DNA of 35,164 nucleotides. Origin: an uncultured Pseudomonadota bacterium (GTDB taxonomy: Bacteria > Pseudomonadota > Alphaproteobacteria > RF32 > CAG-239). Where the stretch lies: assembly GCA_949289935.1 (NCBI GenBank), contig CASEQD010000012.1:1-35164 (forward strand). The letters are read 5' to 3'. Position 1 is the stretch's first letter. Each line of letters begins with the position of its first letter. Of the stretch, positions 7,421-15,982 are shown one piece after another. Both the position numbers and the translations under genes were made by a program. The notes beneath the pieces were generated by a model, which was not told the origin of the DNA, searched no databases, and saw only the letters and a list, made by a program, of their open reading frames with translations.

Positions 7421-7915
7421 ATGCCAGAAAAACGAAAGAAAGGAAAAATGATGGCTGACGGGATGCTTTATTCGGAAGAAGATAAAAAACAGATGAAAGC
7501 AAGCTTTTTGGCATTAAACAAATCCCGCCTGCGGGAGCTCGTAAATTATGCGCGGCAGATGGAATACAGCCGCATCGGCATTGCCAGCTGTTTCAGTATG
7601 TATAAATATGCTTTGTTGCTGAAAGAAAAATTGGAGCAGGAAGGTTTTATGGTTTTTCTGAGCCATTGCAAGGAAAGCGGATTAAAAAACAACGACATTA
7701 TGGAAGGCTGCGGAACCGGACCGTCCTGCGATCCGGCGCACCAGGCGGAATATTTGAATGGAGCACAAACGGACTTAAACATAAATTTCGGGCTGTGTCT
7801 GGGGCACGGACTGATTTTTTCCGCAAAGTCCCGCGCGCCGGTTACGACGTTTGTCGTCAAAGATTTTGCGGCGGAACATAATCCTTTGCGCGAATTATTG
7901 CCCGAAAATGATTGA
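7421..7915 (+). CDS. DUF1847 metal-binding-type protein
   Basis: A 164-residue soluble protein matching the DUF1847 family. Conserved features include IGIASCFSMY, SHCKESG, MEGCGTGPSCDPAHQAEYLN, TDLNINFGLCLGHG and PVTTFVVKD. The five conserved Cys and the His residues are in places that suggest metal or cluster binding, but the biochemical role of the family is unknown to me. The ATG at 7421 is preceded by GGAGAAAGGA; ATG 7448 is an alternative. The 3' end overlaps the start of the ABC-F gene by 8 nt (ATGATTGA), implying translational coupling. Confidence 0.8.
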   Translation: MPEKRKKGKMMADGMLYSEEDKKQMKASFLALNKSRLRELVNYARQMEYSRIGIASCFSMYKYALLLKEKLEQEGFMVFLSHCKESGLKNNDIMEGCGTGPSCDPAHQAEYLNGAQTDLNINFGLCLGHGLIFSAKSRAPVTTFVVKDFAAEHNPLRELLPEND

Positions 7916-9749
7916 CCTTCAAAACATCACCGTCCGTATCGGCGCCAAAACGCTTCTGGAACAGGCCTCGGCTCACATTCCCGAACATCGGAAAATCGGT
8001 TTGGTCGGTCCGAACGGCTGTGGAAAATCAACTTTGTTCAGAGTGCTGCGCGGAGAACTGGAAACCGAAAGTGGCAGCGTCTCAATGCCGTCAGCCGCCC
8101 GGTTGGTTTCTGTTGAGCAGGAAATTGACAACATTTCGCTGCCGGTAATGGAATTTATTCTTTCAAGAGACAAAGAACGGACAGAACTTTTGCAGCGCCT
8201 GGAAACGGCCGGTGTGGAGGAATTAGGTGAAATCCATGAACGATTGAATGTCATCGGGGCGTCATCAGCGGAAGCGCGGGCGGCGGTTGTTTTAAACGGA
8301 CTGGGTTTTGGAAACGAAGATTTTTCGCGTCCCGTCCGGGAGTTTTCCGGAGGTTGGCGGATGCGTCTGGCTTTGGCGGCGGCGCTGTTTCAGCCTTCTG
8401 ATATATTGCTGCTGGACGAACCGACCAACCATCTGGATCTGGAAACCACGCTCTGGCTTGAAGATTACCTGAAAAAATATCGGGGAACTTTGCTGATTAT
8501 CAGCCACGACCGTCATATCTTGAATGAGCTGTGCGAATATATTGTCTGTTTTGAAAACAAAAAACTGGTTGTCTACGGCGGAAATTATGACACCTTTTGC
8601 CGCACGCGTGCCGAACAGAAAGAAACCCGCGAAAGATATCAGAAAAAACAGGAGCAGAAACGCCGGCATTTGGAAGCTTTTGTTGAACGGTTCAGATATA
8701 AGGCCAGCAAAGCCAAACAGGCGCAAAGCCGGCTGAAGCAGCTCGAAAAAATGCCGGAAACGGAGCTTTTGCCTGAAGATGCCGAAACGCATTTTAATTT
8801 TCCCGAACCGGATGAACTGCCGCCGCCGCTGCTCAATTTGGAAAATGTATCTGCCGGTTATGGCGAAAAAGTTGTGTTGCGCCGGTTGAATTTAAGCATC
8901 GGCAATGACAGCCGCATAGCGCTTCTCGGTGCCAACGGAAACGGAAAGTCAACGCTGGCAAAGCTCTTGTCGGGAAGAATAGCCCCGTTGTCCGGGAAAC
9001 TAAGCCGTACGCCGAAATTAAAAACCGGTTATTTTGCCCAACATCAGACAGAGGAATTGCCGCTTGAGCAAACTGCGGCGGAATATATGAAAACATTGAT
9101 GCCTGAAGCAGATGAAACCGGCGTCCGTACACATCTGGCAAGGTTTGGTTTGGAAAGAGAAAAAGCCCTGACCCGGATTGAACTTTTATCCGGCGGGGAA
9201 AAAGCCCGTTTATTGTTTGCCGCCATGTGCCGCAGTCGTCCTGAGCTTTTGATTTTGGATGAGCCGACCAATCATTTGGATATGAAGGCGCGGGAAGCAT
9301 TGGTTGAAGCTTTGAATAATTATAAAGGAGCCGTCATACTGATTACGCACGATTTGCACATCATCAGTCTGACGGCGGATGAATTATGGCTGGTGGATAA
9401 AGGAACTTGCCGCCCTTATGACGGCGATTTGAAAGACTATCAAAAAATGATACTTTCTTCCGGAGAAAAAAAGCCGCCGGAAACAAAAAACGCGGAAAAA
9501 GTCAAAAACAGGGAAAAAGCCGCCGCTGTCAAAGCCGGGCAAAAAGAGTTGAAAAAGGATTTGAAAAAAATTGAAAAACAATTGGAAATATTATCTTTCC
9601 GTAAAGATGAACTTGAAGAAAGTTTTCAAAAAAGTCTGCCCCCGGAAGAAATTATTGCGGCGCAAAAAGAGCTGAAAATATTAACCGGACAAATAGCCCA
9701 AGCCGAAGAAATCTGGCTTGAACTTGCCGGAAAACTGGAGGAAAATTAA
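7908..9749 (+). CDS. ABC-F family ATPase (Uup/YheS-like)
   Basis: A 613-residue protein with two ABC ATPase domains and no membrane segments, which defines ABC-F. Domain 1 has GPNGCGKST (about 34-42), SGGWRMRLALA and LLDEPTNHLDLE. Domain 2 has GANGNGKST, LSGGEKARLLFA and ILDEPTNHLDMK. The linker (about 240-300) is rich in Lys, Arg and Gln, as in the P-site tRNA-interaction motif. The last ~110 residues form a charged coiled coil, as in Uup and YheS. ABC-F proteins act on ribosomes (rescue, assembly, antibiotic protection). The ATG at 7908 inside the upstream gene is the natural start. Its stop overlaps the stop of the converging lipoprotein gene. Confidence 0.9.
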   Translation: MIDLQNITVRIGAKTLLEQASAHIPEHRKIGLVGPNGCGKSTLFRVLRGELETESGSVSMPSAARLVSVEQEIDNISLPVMEFILSRDKERTELLQRLETAGVEELGEIHERLNVIGASSAEARAAVVLNGLGFGNEDFSRPVREFSGGWRMRLALAAALFQPSDILLLDEPTNHLDLETTLWLEDYLKKYRGTLLIISHDRHILNELCEYIVCFENKKLVVYGGNYDTFCRTRAEQKETRERYQKKQEQKRRHLEAFVERFRYKASKAKQAQSRLKQLEKMPETELLPEDAETHFNFPEPDELPPPLLNLENVSAGYGEKVVLRRLNLSIGNDSRIALLGANGNGKSTLAKLLSGRIAPLSGKLSRTPKLKTGYFAQHQTEELPLEQTAAEYMKTLMPEADETGVRTHLARFGLEREKALTRIELLSGGEKARLLFAAMCRSRPELLILDEPTNHLDMKAREALVEALNNYKGAVILITHDLHIISLTADELWLVDKGTCRPYDGDLKDYQKMILSSGEKKPPETKNAEKVKNREKAAAVKAGQKELKKDLKKIEKQLEILSFRKDELEESFQKSLPPEEIIAAQKELKILTGQIAQAEEIWLELAGKLEEN

Positions 9750-10216
9750 ATTTCCTCATTGCTGAAAGGCGTGTTTTGCAAACGTTTTTGCGGCCGGTAA
9801 ATAAAGATGTTTGTCGTTGTCGGAATATTGTAACGCCGGTGCCAGTAGCCGCGTTTTTCCATACATATGCGATAATCAACCGGACTAATTCTTGTATCGT
9901 CGCGCAGTGAGTTGACCATAACCGGCTGAGCGCCGGGATAAGGCACGTAAGATGCCCAAATTCCTTTTTGTGAATGCCAGTCTGCCCGCAAATCCATTTT
10001 AACTTCTTCGGAATAAAACCACGACTTTATGTCGGGAATAAAGCTGAAGTCTTCCGCCTCGCGCATACATTCCGAATGATCTCTTGCAAATTTTTCGGCG
10101 CCGGTATTTTCTTTTTCCCAATGAAAAATAACCTGCCCGCGCCCGCGTGTCATCCACGATGAACAGGAACAGACAAGCAACATTGATAACGAAAGAGACA
10201 AAAGACTTTTTTTCAT
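9746..10216 (-). CDS. Putative lipoprotein
   Basis: A 156-residue protein starting MKKSLLSLSLSMLLVCSC. It has a short basic n-region, a Leu/Ser-rich hydrophobic core and a lipobox-like VCSC, so it is probably a lipidated membrane-anchored protein. The mature part has an HSECMREAEDFSF motif and a paired downstream Cys (YRICMEKRGYWHRR), a pattern common in small alphaproteobacterial lipoproteins of unknown role. The start at 10216 is one base past the stop of the GST gene, so the two are surely co-transcribed. The stop codon overlaps that of the converging ABC-F gene. Function unknown. Confidence 0.75.
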   Translation of the reverse strand: MKKSLLSLSLSMLLVCSCSSWMTRGRGQVIFHWEKENTGAEKFARDHSECMREAEDFSFIPDIKSWFYSEEVKMDLRADWHSQKGIWASYVPYPGAQPVMVNSLRDDTRISPVDYRICMEKRGYWHRRYNIPTTTNIFIYRPQKRLQNTPFSNEEI

Positions 10217-10217
10217 G

Positions 10218-10883
10218 CTAAAAATCCAGATTCGCATAATGTTTTGCCGGAAGAATGCCTTTGATATTATCTTTCAGGATATCCTTAAAACTTGGTCTGG
10301 ATTTTATTTTGGAATACCAGAGTTTGGCATTTTTATAGCCGTCCCAGGAAATGTCTCCCAGATAATCAATAACAGACAAATGCGCTGCGGCAGTAATGTC
10401 GGCCAGCGAAAATTCATCGCCGCCGAGATAATTCCGGCGCTCGGCGAGCCAGTCGACATATTCCATATGAAAAGCAAGATTATTCAATCCTGTTTTTAAA
10501 ATCCGCGAGTCCGGAGCCTTTCCCAAAGCAAAACGGCGGATAACTTTTTCATAAACAATATTCTTATAAACTTCACGATAAAACTTGTCGTCAAACCATT
10601 CTGTCAGACGGCGGATTTCCGCCCGCAGCTTAACATCTTTCGGCAGCAGACGAACATCTGCGCCGGCTTCTTCCAAAAATTCCGTAATGGCATAATTTCC
10701 GGCAATGACGTTTCCGTCAAACAAAAACACGGGCAAACTTCCGGCCGGATTGATTTTAAACAAATCCTGAGACAAATTCCACGGTTCTTCTTCTCTCAAA
10801 ACAAACAGCATCCGCTTTTCGCTCATCAAAATGCGGATTTTGCGGGAATAAGGCGAAATCGGATGATGTATTAAAAGAACCAT
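10218..10883 (-). CDS. fzlA: GST-fold protein, probably FzlA (FtsZ-binding)
   Basis: A 221-residue glutathione S-transferase-like protein. The N-terminal thioredoxin-fold half has HPISPYSRKIRI, FKINPAGSLPVFL and NYAITEFLEE. The helical C-terminal half has GGDEFSLADITAAAHLSVIDYLG. The extreme C-terminus, PAKHYANLDF, resembles that of alphaproteobacterial FzlA, which binds FtsZ filaments and promotes constriction; an acidic residue near the end is important there. A catalytic GST is the alternative. The start is ATG 10883, with GGGGG upstream. It is followed directly by the lipoprotein gene and preceded by the solute-binding protein gene after 71 nt. Confidence 0.7.
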   Translation of the reverse strand: MVLLIHHPISPYSRKIRILMSEKRMLFVLREEEPWNLSQDLFKINPAGSLPVFLFDGNVIAGNYAITEFLEEAGADVRLLPKDVKLRAEIRRLTEWFDDKFYREVYKNIVYEKVIRRFALGKAPDSRILKTGLNNLAFHMEYVDWLAERRNYLGGDEFSLADITAAAHLSVIDYLGDISWDGYKNAKLWYSKIKSRPSFKDILKDNIKGILPAKHYANLDF

Positions 10884-10954
10884 TTTTATCCCCCGGATTA
10901 ATTGCTGCAATCATACTAGCAACTTGAGCAAAAAGGTCAAGCGCCTTGCAAGGT

Positions 10955-11803
10955 TTATTTTGTAAAATCAGGCGCCACCACGCCGATATATTTTTGTTCG
11001 ACGCTGCCGATATAGTCAGCCAGCGCTTTTTTTATGTTTTGGCCGGTTTCCGGTTTTTCCACAATCCGCTGCAGACCGTTTTTAATTTGATTGCGGTAGC
11101 GGGAAACTTTGGATACGCCGAGAAAAATAGGAATGTTCCATAGCGGTTGTTTTGAAAAACTGAGCTGGTTGCGCAGTCCCATTTCGGCCAGAACAACACG
11201 GGCATTATATTCCGATGCCAAAACATAGTCAACCTCTCTGAGATAAAGCTTTTTATACAATTCATAAGGAGAGTCGATTTTGACAACATCAAGCTTGGCC
11301 AGTTCTTTCACGACAAAATCGCTGAGATGTTCGCCGCTGCCGATGGCGCCTTTCATCTTTTTCAGATCGTCTGTTGTTTTAACTTCGTTAATTCTGTTTG
11401 GAGGCATGACCACCACAATGGGATTGTTGATAAGCGCCGGAAAAACATAATCAAGTCCGTCGTACATTTCTGTATCGTGATAAATCCCTAAAATAATGTC
11501 GATTTCGCCGCCGCGCACTTTTCTGACAAGAGTTTCATAAGGAGAGTTAACGGAATAATCTATCAAAAAATTGGCTTCTTTGCCGTATTGATCCAGAATT
11601 TGCTTGAAAATACTTTCATAGGAATCCGGATAAAAACGGTTGGGAATATAACCAAAAGGGGGATAGTCCAAAAAGCCGGTTGCCCGAAGCTGCTTGACTT
11701 CTCTGTTTACGGAAGTGTTAAACTCAACCTGTGCAAAGCCTTCTTTAATAAAAAACACCTCGATGACAGCCAGAAAAAATAAAATTTTGCCAATTTTTAA
11801 CAT
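10955..11803 (-). CDS. Periplasmic solute-binding protein (family 3)
   Basis: A 282-residue protein with a signal peptide (hydrophobic segment about 6-22, probable cleavage after GFAQ). It has the bilobed family-3 binding-protein pattern: LRATGFLDYPPFGY, FKQILDQYG, LVRKVRGGEIDIILGIYHDTEM, and a second lobe with KKMKGAIGSG and YLREVDYVLASEYNARVVLAEMG. Relatives bind amino acids or other small polar solutes, often for ABC transporters. No permease or ATPase gene is adjacent, so it may work with distant partners or act as a sensor. The ATG at 11803 has AGAGG upstream. It is divergent from flaF. Confidence 0.8.
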   Translation of the reverse strand: MLKIGKILFFLAVIEVFFIKEGFAQVEFNTSVNREVKQLRATGFLDYPPFGYIPNRFYPDSYESIFKQILDQYGKEANFLIDYSVNSPYETLVRKVRGGEIDIILGIYHDTEMYDGLDYVFPALINNPIVVVMPPNRINEVKTTDDLKKMKGAIGSGEHLSDFVVKELAKLDVVKIDSPYELYKKLYLREVDYVLASEYNARVVLAEMGLRNQLSFSKQPLWNIPIFLGVSKVSRYRNQIKNGLQRIVEKPETGQNIKKALADYIGSVEQKYIGVVAPDFTK

Positions 11804-11903
11804 GACAAACCTCTAAAATTTTTATATTATTTTAATAAATACAACATAACATAACAACGTTAAAAAACTTTTTAAACAGGAAAATATTTTAGGTATAAAT
11901 TAA

Positions 11904-12314
11904 ATGGATTTGGCTCAGAAATATTCAGAGACGGAACTCAGCGGCCTAAGTCAGTCGGAATTGGAGGTCAGAGCATTGATACGTACGGCTTCGGCGCTGA
12001 ACATGATAAAAGAAAACTGGGAAGAAAAAAAGTCGGAACTGCCTCAGGCGCTTGAAAAAAACCGCCGGCTTTGGACAATTATCGCCTCGGCGATGGGAGA
12101 ACCGGACTGTCCCCAGCCGGAAGAGGTGAAAAAAAATATAATTAACTTGTCATATTTTATTTTTAAAAAAACCAACAATGTTTTGGCCGAAACGCATCCT
12201 GAGCCGAGTACACTGAATATTTTAATAGATATCAACATGAACATTGCCCGGGGGTTGTCCGAGGGAAATTCCAGAGGGCGCAACGCCACTGCAGGTGAAA
12301 ATAATAACGAATAA
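11904..12314 (+). CDS. flaF: Flagellar biosynthesis regulator FlaF
   Basis: A 136-residue protein matching FlaF. Diagnostic stretches are an N-terminal helix with YSETELSGLSQSELEVRAL, NRRLWTIIASAMGEPDCPQPEEVKKNIINLSYFIFKKT, and ILIDINMNIARGL. FlaF is confined largely to alphaproteobacteria; in Caulobacter it helps flagellin synthesis and secretion. The C-terminal tail (SEGNSRGRNATAGENNNE) is polar and probably disordered. The usual neighbours flbT and the flagellin genes are absent here. It is the only plus-strand flagellar gene in the window, and ends in a strong terminator shared with the converging operon. Confidence 0.88.
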   Translation: MDLAQKYSETELSGLSQSELEVRALIRTASALNMIKENWEEKKSELPQALEKNRRLWTIIASAMGEPDCPQPEEVKKNIINLSYFIFKKTNNVLAETHPEPSTLNILIDINMNIARGLSEGNSRGRNATAGENNNE

Positions 12315-12341
12315 AAAAAACGGCTGAAAGCCGTTTTTTTT
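12313..12341. terminator. Bidirectional intrinsic terminator
   Basis: A8-CGGC-TGAAA-GCCG-T8 (12313-12341) has a GC core with a 5-nt loop and A/T tracts on both sides, so it works for flaF (+) and for the long flagellar operon (-). The stop codon of the minus-strand J-domain gene lies within its right arm. Confidence 0.9.
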
Positions 12342-13515
12342 ATTCACCGGTATACACTTGGCTTCCCGGAGGAACGGGGATTCCCATGCCTTCTTCCAGA
12401 ACATTTGCATGCACAAAACCCATGTCGCCGTTATCCAGTGTAATTCTGAACCATGTTTTGTCCGGGCTGATTCCCGTAACCCGGACGGTTGTTCCGCTTT
12501 CCAGCCGGGTTAAAATGTCAAAATGATCGGAAGGCCCGTACATAACCTTGGCCTGTAGTCTGTCTTTCACATGATAAAGCATGTTACGGCTGTTGCTGTC
12601 TGTCCGGATATCTATGATTTTGGCAACAACGACATCGTCAAAGCTTTCCTGTCCGCCGAGATGCAGAACTTCACGATAATAATCAATTTTTTCGGGAACG
12701 CGGGGCAAACGGGAAAGAAAATACCCGGCGCCGATCGATAAAAAAAACGCACATAAAATTCCCCCCAGAACGGTTGGCGCCAGCAGCTGCAGACGTCGCA
12801 GACGGTCATAATTCCATCCGGCAGGAAGTTGTTGCGCGGTGCCGGGAAGCGCTTTAATAAATTTTTCCAGAAAAATTTTGGCTTCATCGTCGGCATATTC
12901 CCAGGCCTGACGGGCAGATAAGGAAGCCTGTGTGCTGAGGTGTTCTTGTTCATAAGCCAAAGCATTGTGAACAAGAAGGCAGAAATTATCCTGCCGGTTG
13001 GTTCCTGTGCCGGCATAATTGTTTTTTAAAACGGAAAAGTTTTTGACCAATGCGCCGGGAGACCACCACCCCAACAGACAGTTTAAAAAAGAATTTTTAA
13101 ATACGATTTTTTCCGCTTCTTTATAATTACAAATATATTGATTTTTTTTCAGGGTATATTTAAATATTTTTCCTCTCAGGGAAAAGAGGCTGAGACACCG
13201 GACAAAAACATTGTTTTGCCCGGAAACATCAGTCAGAATTTTAAGTGAAAAAATATCCGGAAAATTTTCGGCGGGATGCGAACGGGCCGCCAAATCATAA
13301 ACCAAACGGTTGTGTTCGTCGCTTAATATGTCATAAGCGGCAGAAATTTTTTGAAAAATTTCCATGGCTTCGGGCGACGGATTATGATCGGGATGCCACT
13401 TTTTTGCCATTTCCCTGTAATGCAGTTTAATTTCTCTCCCGTCAGCATCCGGAGACAAATTCAAAACGGCATAATACCCCAGAGGATCGGAAGAAAATTT
13501 TTTATCAATACTCAT
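12340..13515 (-). CDS. Membrane J-domain protein with C-terminal SH3 domain
   Basis: A 391-residue protein. It has an N-terminal J domain (about 12-75) with the intact HPD at 41-43, so it should stimulate an Hsp70. A helical middle region without G/F or zinc-finger parts follows (not DnaJ itself). A single transmembrane helix lies at about 244-267. The C-terminal SH3-like domain (about 328-376) includes GTTVRVTGISPDKTWFRI and GDMGFVHANVL. The orientation is probably J domain in the cytoplasm and SH3 in the periplasm, where SH3b domains often contact peptidoglycan. The start overlaps the stop of the preceding flagellar gene by 4 nt (ATGA), so it is translated with the operon. Role unknown; a chaperone for flagellar insertion is plausible. 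Confidence 0.8.
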   Translation of the reverse strand: MSIDKKFSSDPLGYYAVLNLSPDADGREIKLHYREMAKKWHPDHNPSPEAMEIFQKISAAYDILSDEHNRLVYDLAARSHPAENFPDIFSLKILTDVSGQNNVFVRCLSLFSLRGKIFKYTLKKNQYICNYKEAEKIVFKNSFLNCLLGWWSPGALVKNFSVLKNNYAGTGTNRQDNFCLLVHNALAYEQEHLSTQASLSARQAWEYADDEAKIFLEKFIKALPGTAQQLPAGWNYDRLRRLQLLAPTVLGGILCAFFLSIGAGYFLSRLPRVPEKIDYYREVLHLGGQESFDDVVVAKIIDIRTDSNSRNMLYHVKDRLQAKVMYGPSDHFDILTRLESGTTVRVTGISPDKTWFRITLDNGDMGFVHANVLEEGMGIPVPPGSQVYTGE

Positions 13516-15155
13516 ACCAATATTCCGTTAGACAAGCTCTTCTCTACCGGATTATCCCACGGTTTGATGAAATTTTCCTTAAATTTTATGCTGATGGTGC
13601 CGGTATATTTCATTTCATTCAGCGATTGGCTGAAAATATTTTTTATCATATTATTGATATCGGCCGGCAGAAGTTTTTCCGTACGGATAATCAGATCAAA
13701 GTGCCGTTTTTTTTCAAAAGACATTCCGTCGAACTGGATTTTTCCGAGAGCGCTGAGCGTCGTATCGACCATAAAGCGCGTTCCGTTTTCCTTACGCGGG
13801 GCTGAAGTGCTTTTTTTCTCGTCTTCTTTGCGCACGGCCATTTTTATATAAGAAATAAAATTGCCGGCAACAACCGGAATTTCAATCATCTTCCAACCGG
13901 CGCTTTCCCGGTTTGAGATATTCAGAAAAACATTAAGATTGTCGGAAACTTCTTTTGCTTCAACCGTTGATGAAGACAGTTGCAAAATCATATCTTTGCC
14001 CAGCCAGCGGGAAAGATTGTTTTCTTTGGCGGCTTTAACATAATTGACAAGAGTGGAAATAAAATCGTTTTTTGCCGGATTTGGAATTTTTTCAATAAGC
14101 TGCGGCAACAGCTTGAAACTTTCCACATTCCGGCGCAAAGGAGCCAGAATTTCAGGCAAAGAAAGTTTTTTGTCCCGGATATTTCCGGTTTGGGAAATAT
14201 CAAAGCCGGCATCCGGTGATAAAAGTTCTTTCAAAGTCAGTTCCGGCTGCGGAAGAATATTTTTTGCGGTTGGAACATTTTCCTGTCCTTTAACGGATAA
14301 CAAATAAAAAAATTGTTCAAGTCCGGCGCCTTCAGGCGAAAAACCGGCGGAATTTTGCAGCAGCCTGATAAACTGCACGGCAAAATCTCTGACAAGTTCC
14401 TCAAAATTTTCTCCTGTACGGTTCTGAAAACCGGATACGGACGGCATATTCAGCATAGCTGTCATAACTTGTTGTTTAATTTCTTCCGGCAGAGATGAAA
14501 AAAAAGCCGCGGCTTCAGACATAAGTTCAGGAAAAACATTCTCTGCCCGAAGGGCAAGCGGCAGAAATGCTTCTCCGGAACGGCCGGAATTTTTAACTGC
14601 CTGGCCGGTAATAACAGAAAAAGAAGGAATACCCTGTTGTTCCGGCAGGTTATTTTTTAAGGTTGAGGCGCCGGAAGAAAGTTCAATATTTACGGCCTGC
14701 TCAAAATTTTGCATTACTCCTGGACGGGAAGCGGCTAATTCCTGAAAAAAAACTTCAGGTCGCTTGTTATTGACGGAAGTCAGAACAACGGAAACACTTT
14801 TCCCCTCAGAAGGGGGCGAAACAACTTTTAATCCGAGTTGCAAATTCTTTTGTTCGGAAAGCAGATTTCCGGAAAGATTCAGCTTAATATTAAGAAAAGC
14901 TTCAACAACCGTTGCCGGGGTTTGAGATTTTTCAGCCTGAGGAGCAAAGGTCCCCTGCGGATAAAGGGAAATCTGAATTTTCCCGACAATGCCGTCTTTC
15001 AAGGCTTCTGAATCAATAAAATCAAGCAGCAGAAAATCATTGGCTTTCACGTTGCCCAAATCGGCGGGAAGTTTTTCGATTATTCCGCTGATTTGGCTGC
15101 TTTTTAACTGCAGCGCCAGTTCTGAGAGGCTGAGGGGTAAAACCGGGCTATTCAT
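13512..15155 (-). CDS. FliK-like flagellar operon protein of unclear role
   Basis: A 547-residue, largely polar protein. The N-terminus (about 1-120) is compact and beta-rich. The long middle is rich in Ser, Glu, Asn and Pro and looks disordered. The C-terminal ~100 residues contain LSALGKIQFDGMSFEKKRHFDLIIRTEKLLPADI and a closing TGTISIKF. This resembles the C-terminal domain of FliK-type hook-length proteins (strand-helix-strand with an LGxIxF pattern). Since a clear FliK lies at 27480-29240, this would be a second FliK-like protein. ATG 15155 overlaps the flhG stop (ATGAATAG) and is preferred over a TTG at 15176. Assignment is tentative. Confidence 0.6.
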   Translation of the reverse strand: MNSPVLPLSLSELALQLKSSQISGIIEKLPADLGNVKANDFLLLDFIDSEALKDGIVGKIQISLYPQGTFAPQAEKSQTPATVVEAFLNIKLNLSGNLLSEQKNLQLGLKVVSPPSEGKSVSVVLTSVNNKRPEVFFQELAASRPGVMQNFEQAVNIELSSGASTLKNNLPEQQGIPSFSVITGQAVKNSGRSGEAFLPLALRAENVFPELMSEAAAFFSSLPEEIKQQVMTAMLNMPSVSGFQNRTGENFEELVRDFAVQFIRLLQNSAGFSPEGAGLEQFFYLLSVKGQENVPTAKNILPQPELTLKELLSPDAGFDISQTGNIRDKKLSLPEILAPLRRNVESFKLLPQLIEKIPNPAKNDFISTLVNYVKAAKENNLSRWLGKDMILQLSSSTVEAKEVSDNLNVFLNISNRESAGWKMIEIPVVAGNFISYIKMAVRKEDEKKSTSAPRKENGTRFMVDTTLSALGKIQFDGMSFEKKRHFDLIIRTEKLLPADINNMIKNIFSQSLNEMKYTGTISIKFKENFIKPWDNPVEKSLSNGILV

Positions 15156-15960
15156 CGGCAGCCAGCTTTCGGGCAATATTAATAACGTCTTCGGCAGCTT
15201 CCGAAGTGGGAAAACGGTTAATAAGAGGCATTTGGTTGCGAATGGCGTCTCTCACCCGCGTATCACGCCGGACAATTCCCAAAAGGGGCGGGTTGATTTT
15301 CAAAAAATTCTGACAGGCTTTAAGCAGTGTTTCATAAGTACGTTGTCCTTCCCTGATGGAATTGGCCTGATTGACGACAATGACAATGTTGCATTTCGGA
15401 TATTGCAGCGTCATAATCTTGATAAAAGCATAAGCGTCTGTCAACGAAGTCGGTTCATCCGTACAAAGAACAATAATTTTCTCCGCCATGCCGGATAAAA
15501 TTCTGACGGATTTTTCTACCCCGGCGCCCATATCAAGAATAATTTTGTTGTAATTTGAAGCAAACAAAGCCAAATCTTCTCCTAAAATCTGCAAACGCCC
15601 CACCGGCATGGAGGCCAGCCCGGCAGAGCCGGAACGACCGGCAATCACGTCAAAATGTCCTTTTTCACAGGGGAAAACCACCTGGTTCAGCGTCAGACTG
15701 CCGTTAATGACGCTTCCCAAATCATATTTAACCATCAGGCCGAGTTGAATATCAATATTGGCCAGTCCCAAATCTCCGTCAAACAAAAGAACCTTTTGTT
15801 TAAAGGCGCTGAGTGCCTGAGCCAGTGTTATGGAAAACCAGGTCTTTCCGACGCCCCCTTTGCCCGAAGCTACGGCAATCATATTCCGGCCTTTTCTGAG
15901 ACTGTGCAGACCGCTGCCGCGCGGCATAACCTGAAGAGTGTCCTGATTCATATTGTTCAT
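15148..15960 (-). CDS. flhG: FlhG/FleN MinD-type ATPase
   Basis: A 270-residue ParA/MinD-superfamily ATPase that limits flagellar number. The N-terminal motif QDTLQVMPRGSGLHSLRKG corresponds to the DQAxxLR segment that activates FlhF. The deviant Walker A is GKGGVGKT (33-40), followed by LLFDGDLGLANIDIQLG (Walker A') and KIILDMGAG (Walker B). VVNQANSIREGQ and IVRRDTRVRDAIRNQMPL are typical of FlhG. The family usually ends in an amphipathic membrane-binding helix; here IARKLAADE ends early. It lies 22 nt after flhF, with a GAGG ribosome site, and overlaps the next gene. Confidence 0.92.
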   Translation of the reverse strand: MNNMNQDTLQVMPRGSGLHSLRKGRNMIAVASGKGGVGKTWFSITLAQALSAFKQKVLLFDGDLGLANIDIQLGLMVKYDLGSVINGSLTLNQVVFPCEKGHFDVIAGRSGSAGLASMPVGRLQILGEDLALFASNYNKIILDMGAGVEKSVRILSGMAEKIIVLCTDEPTSLTDAYAFIKIMTLQYPKCNIVIVVNQANSIREGQRTYETLLKACQNFLKINPPLLGIVRRDTRVRDAIRNQMPLINRFPTSEAAEDVINIARKLAADE

Positions 15961-15982
15961 TATAAACCTCGCCTTGATAATA

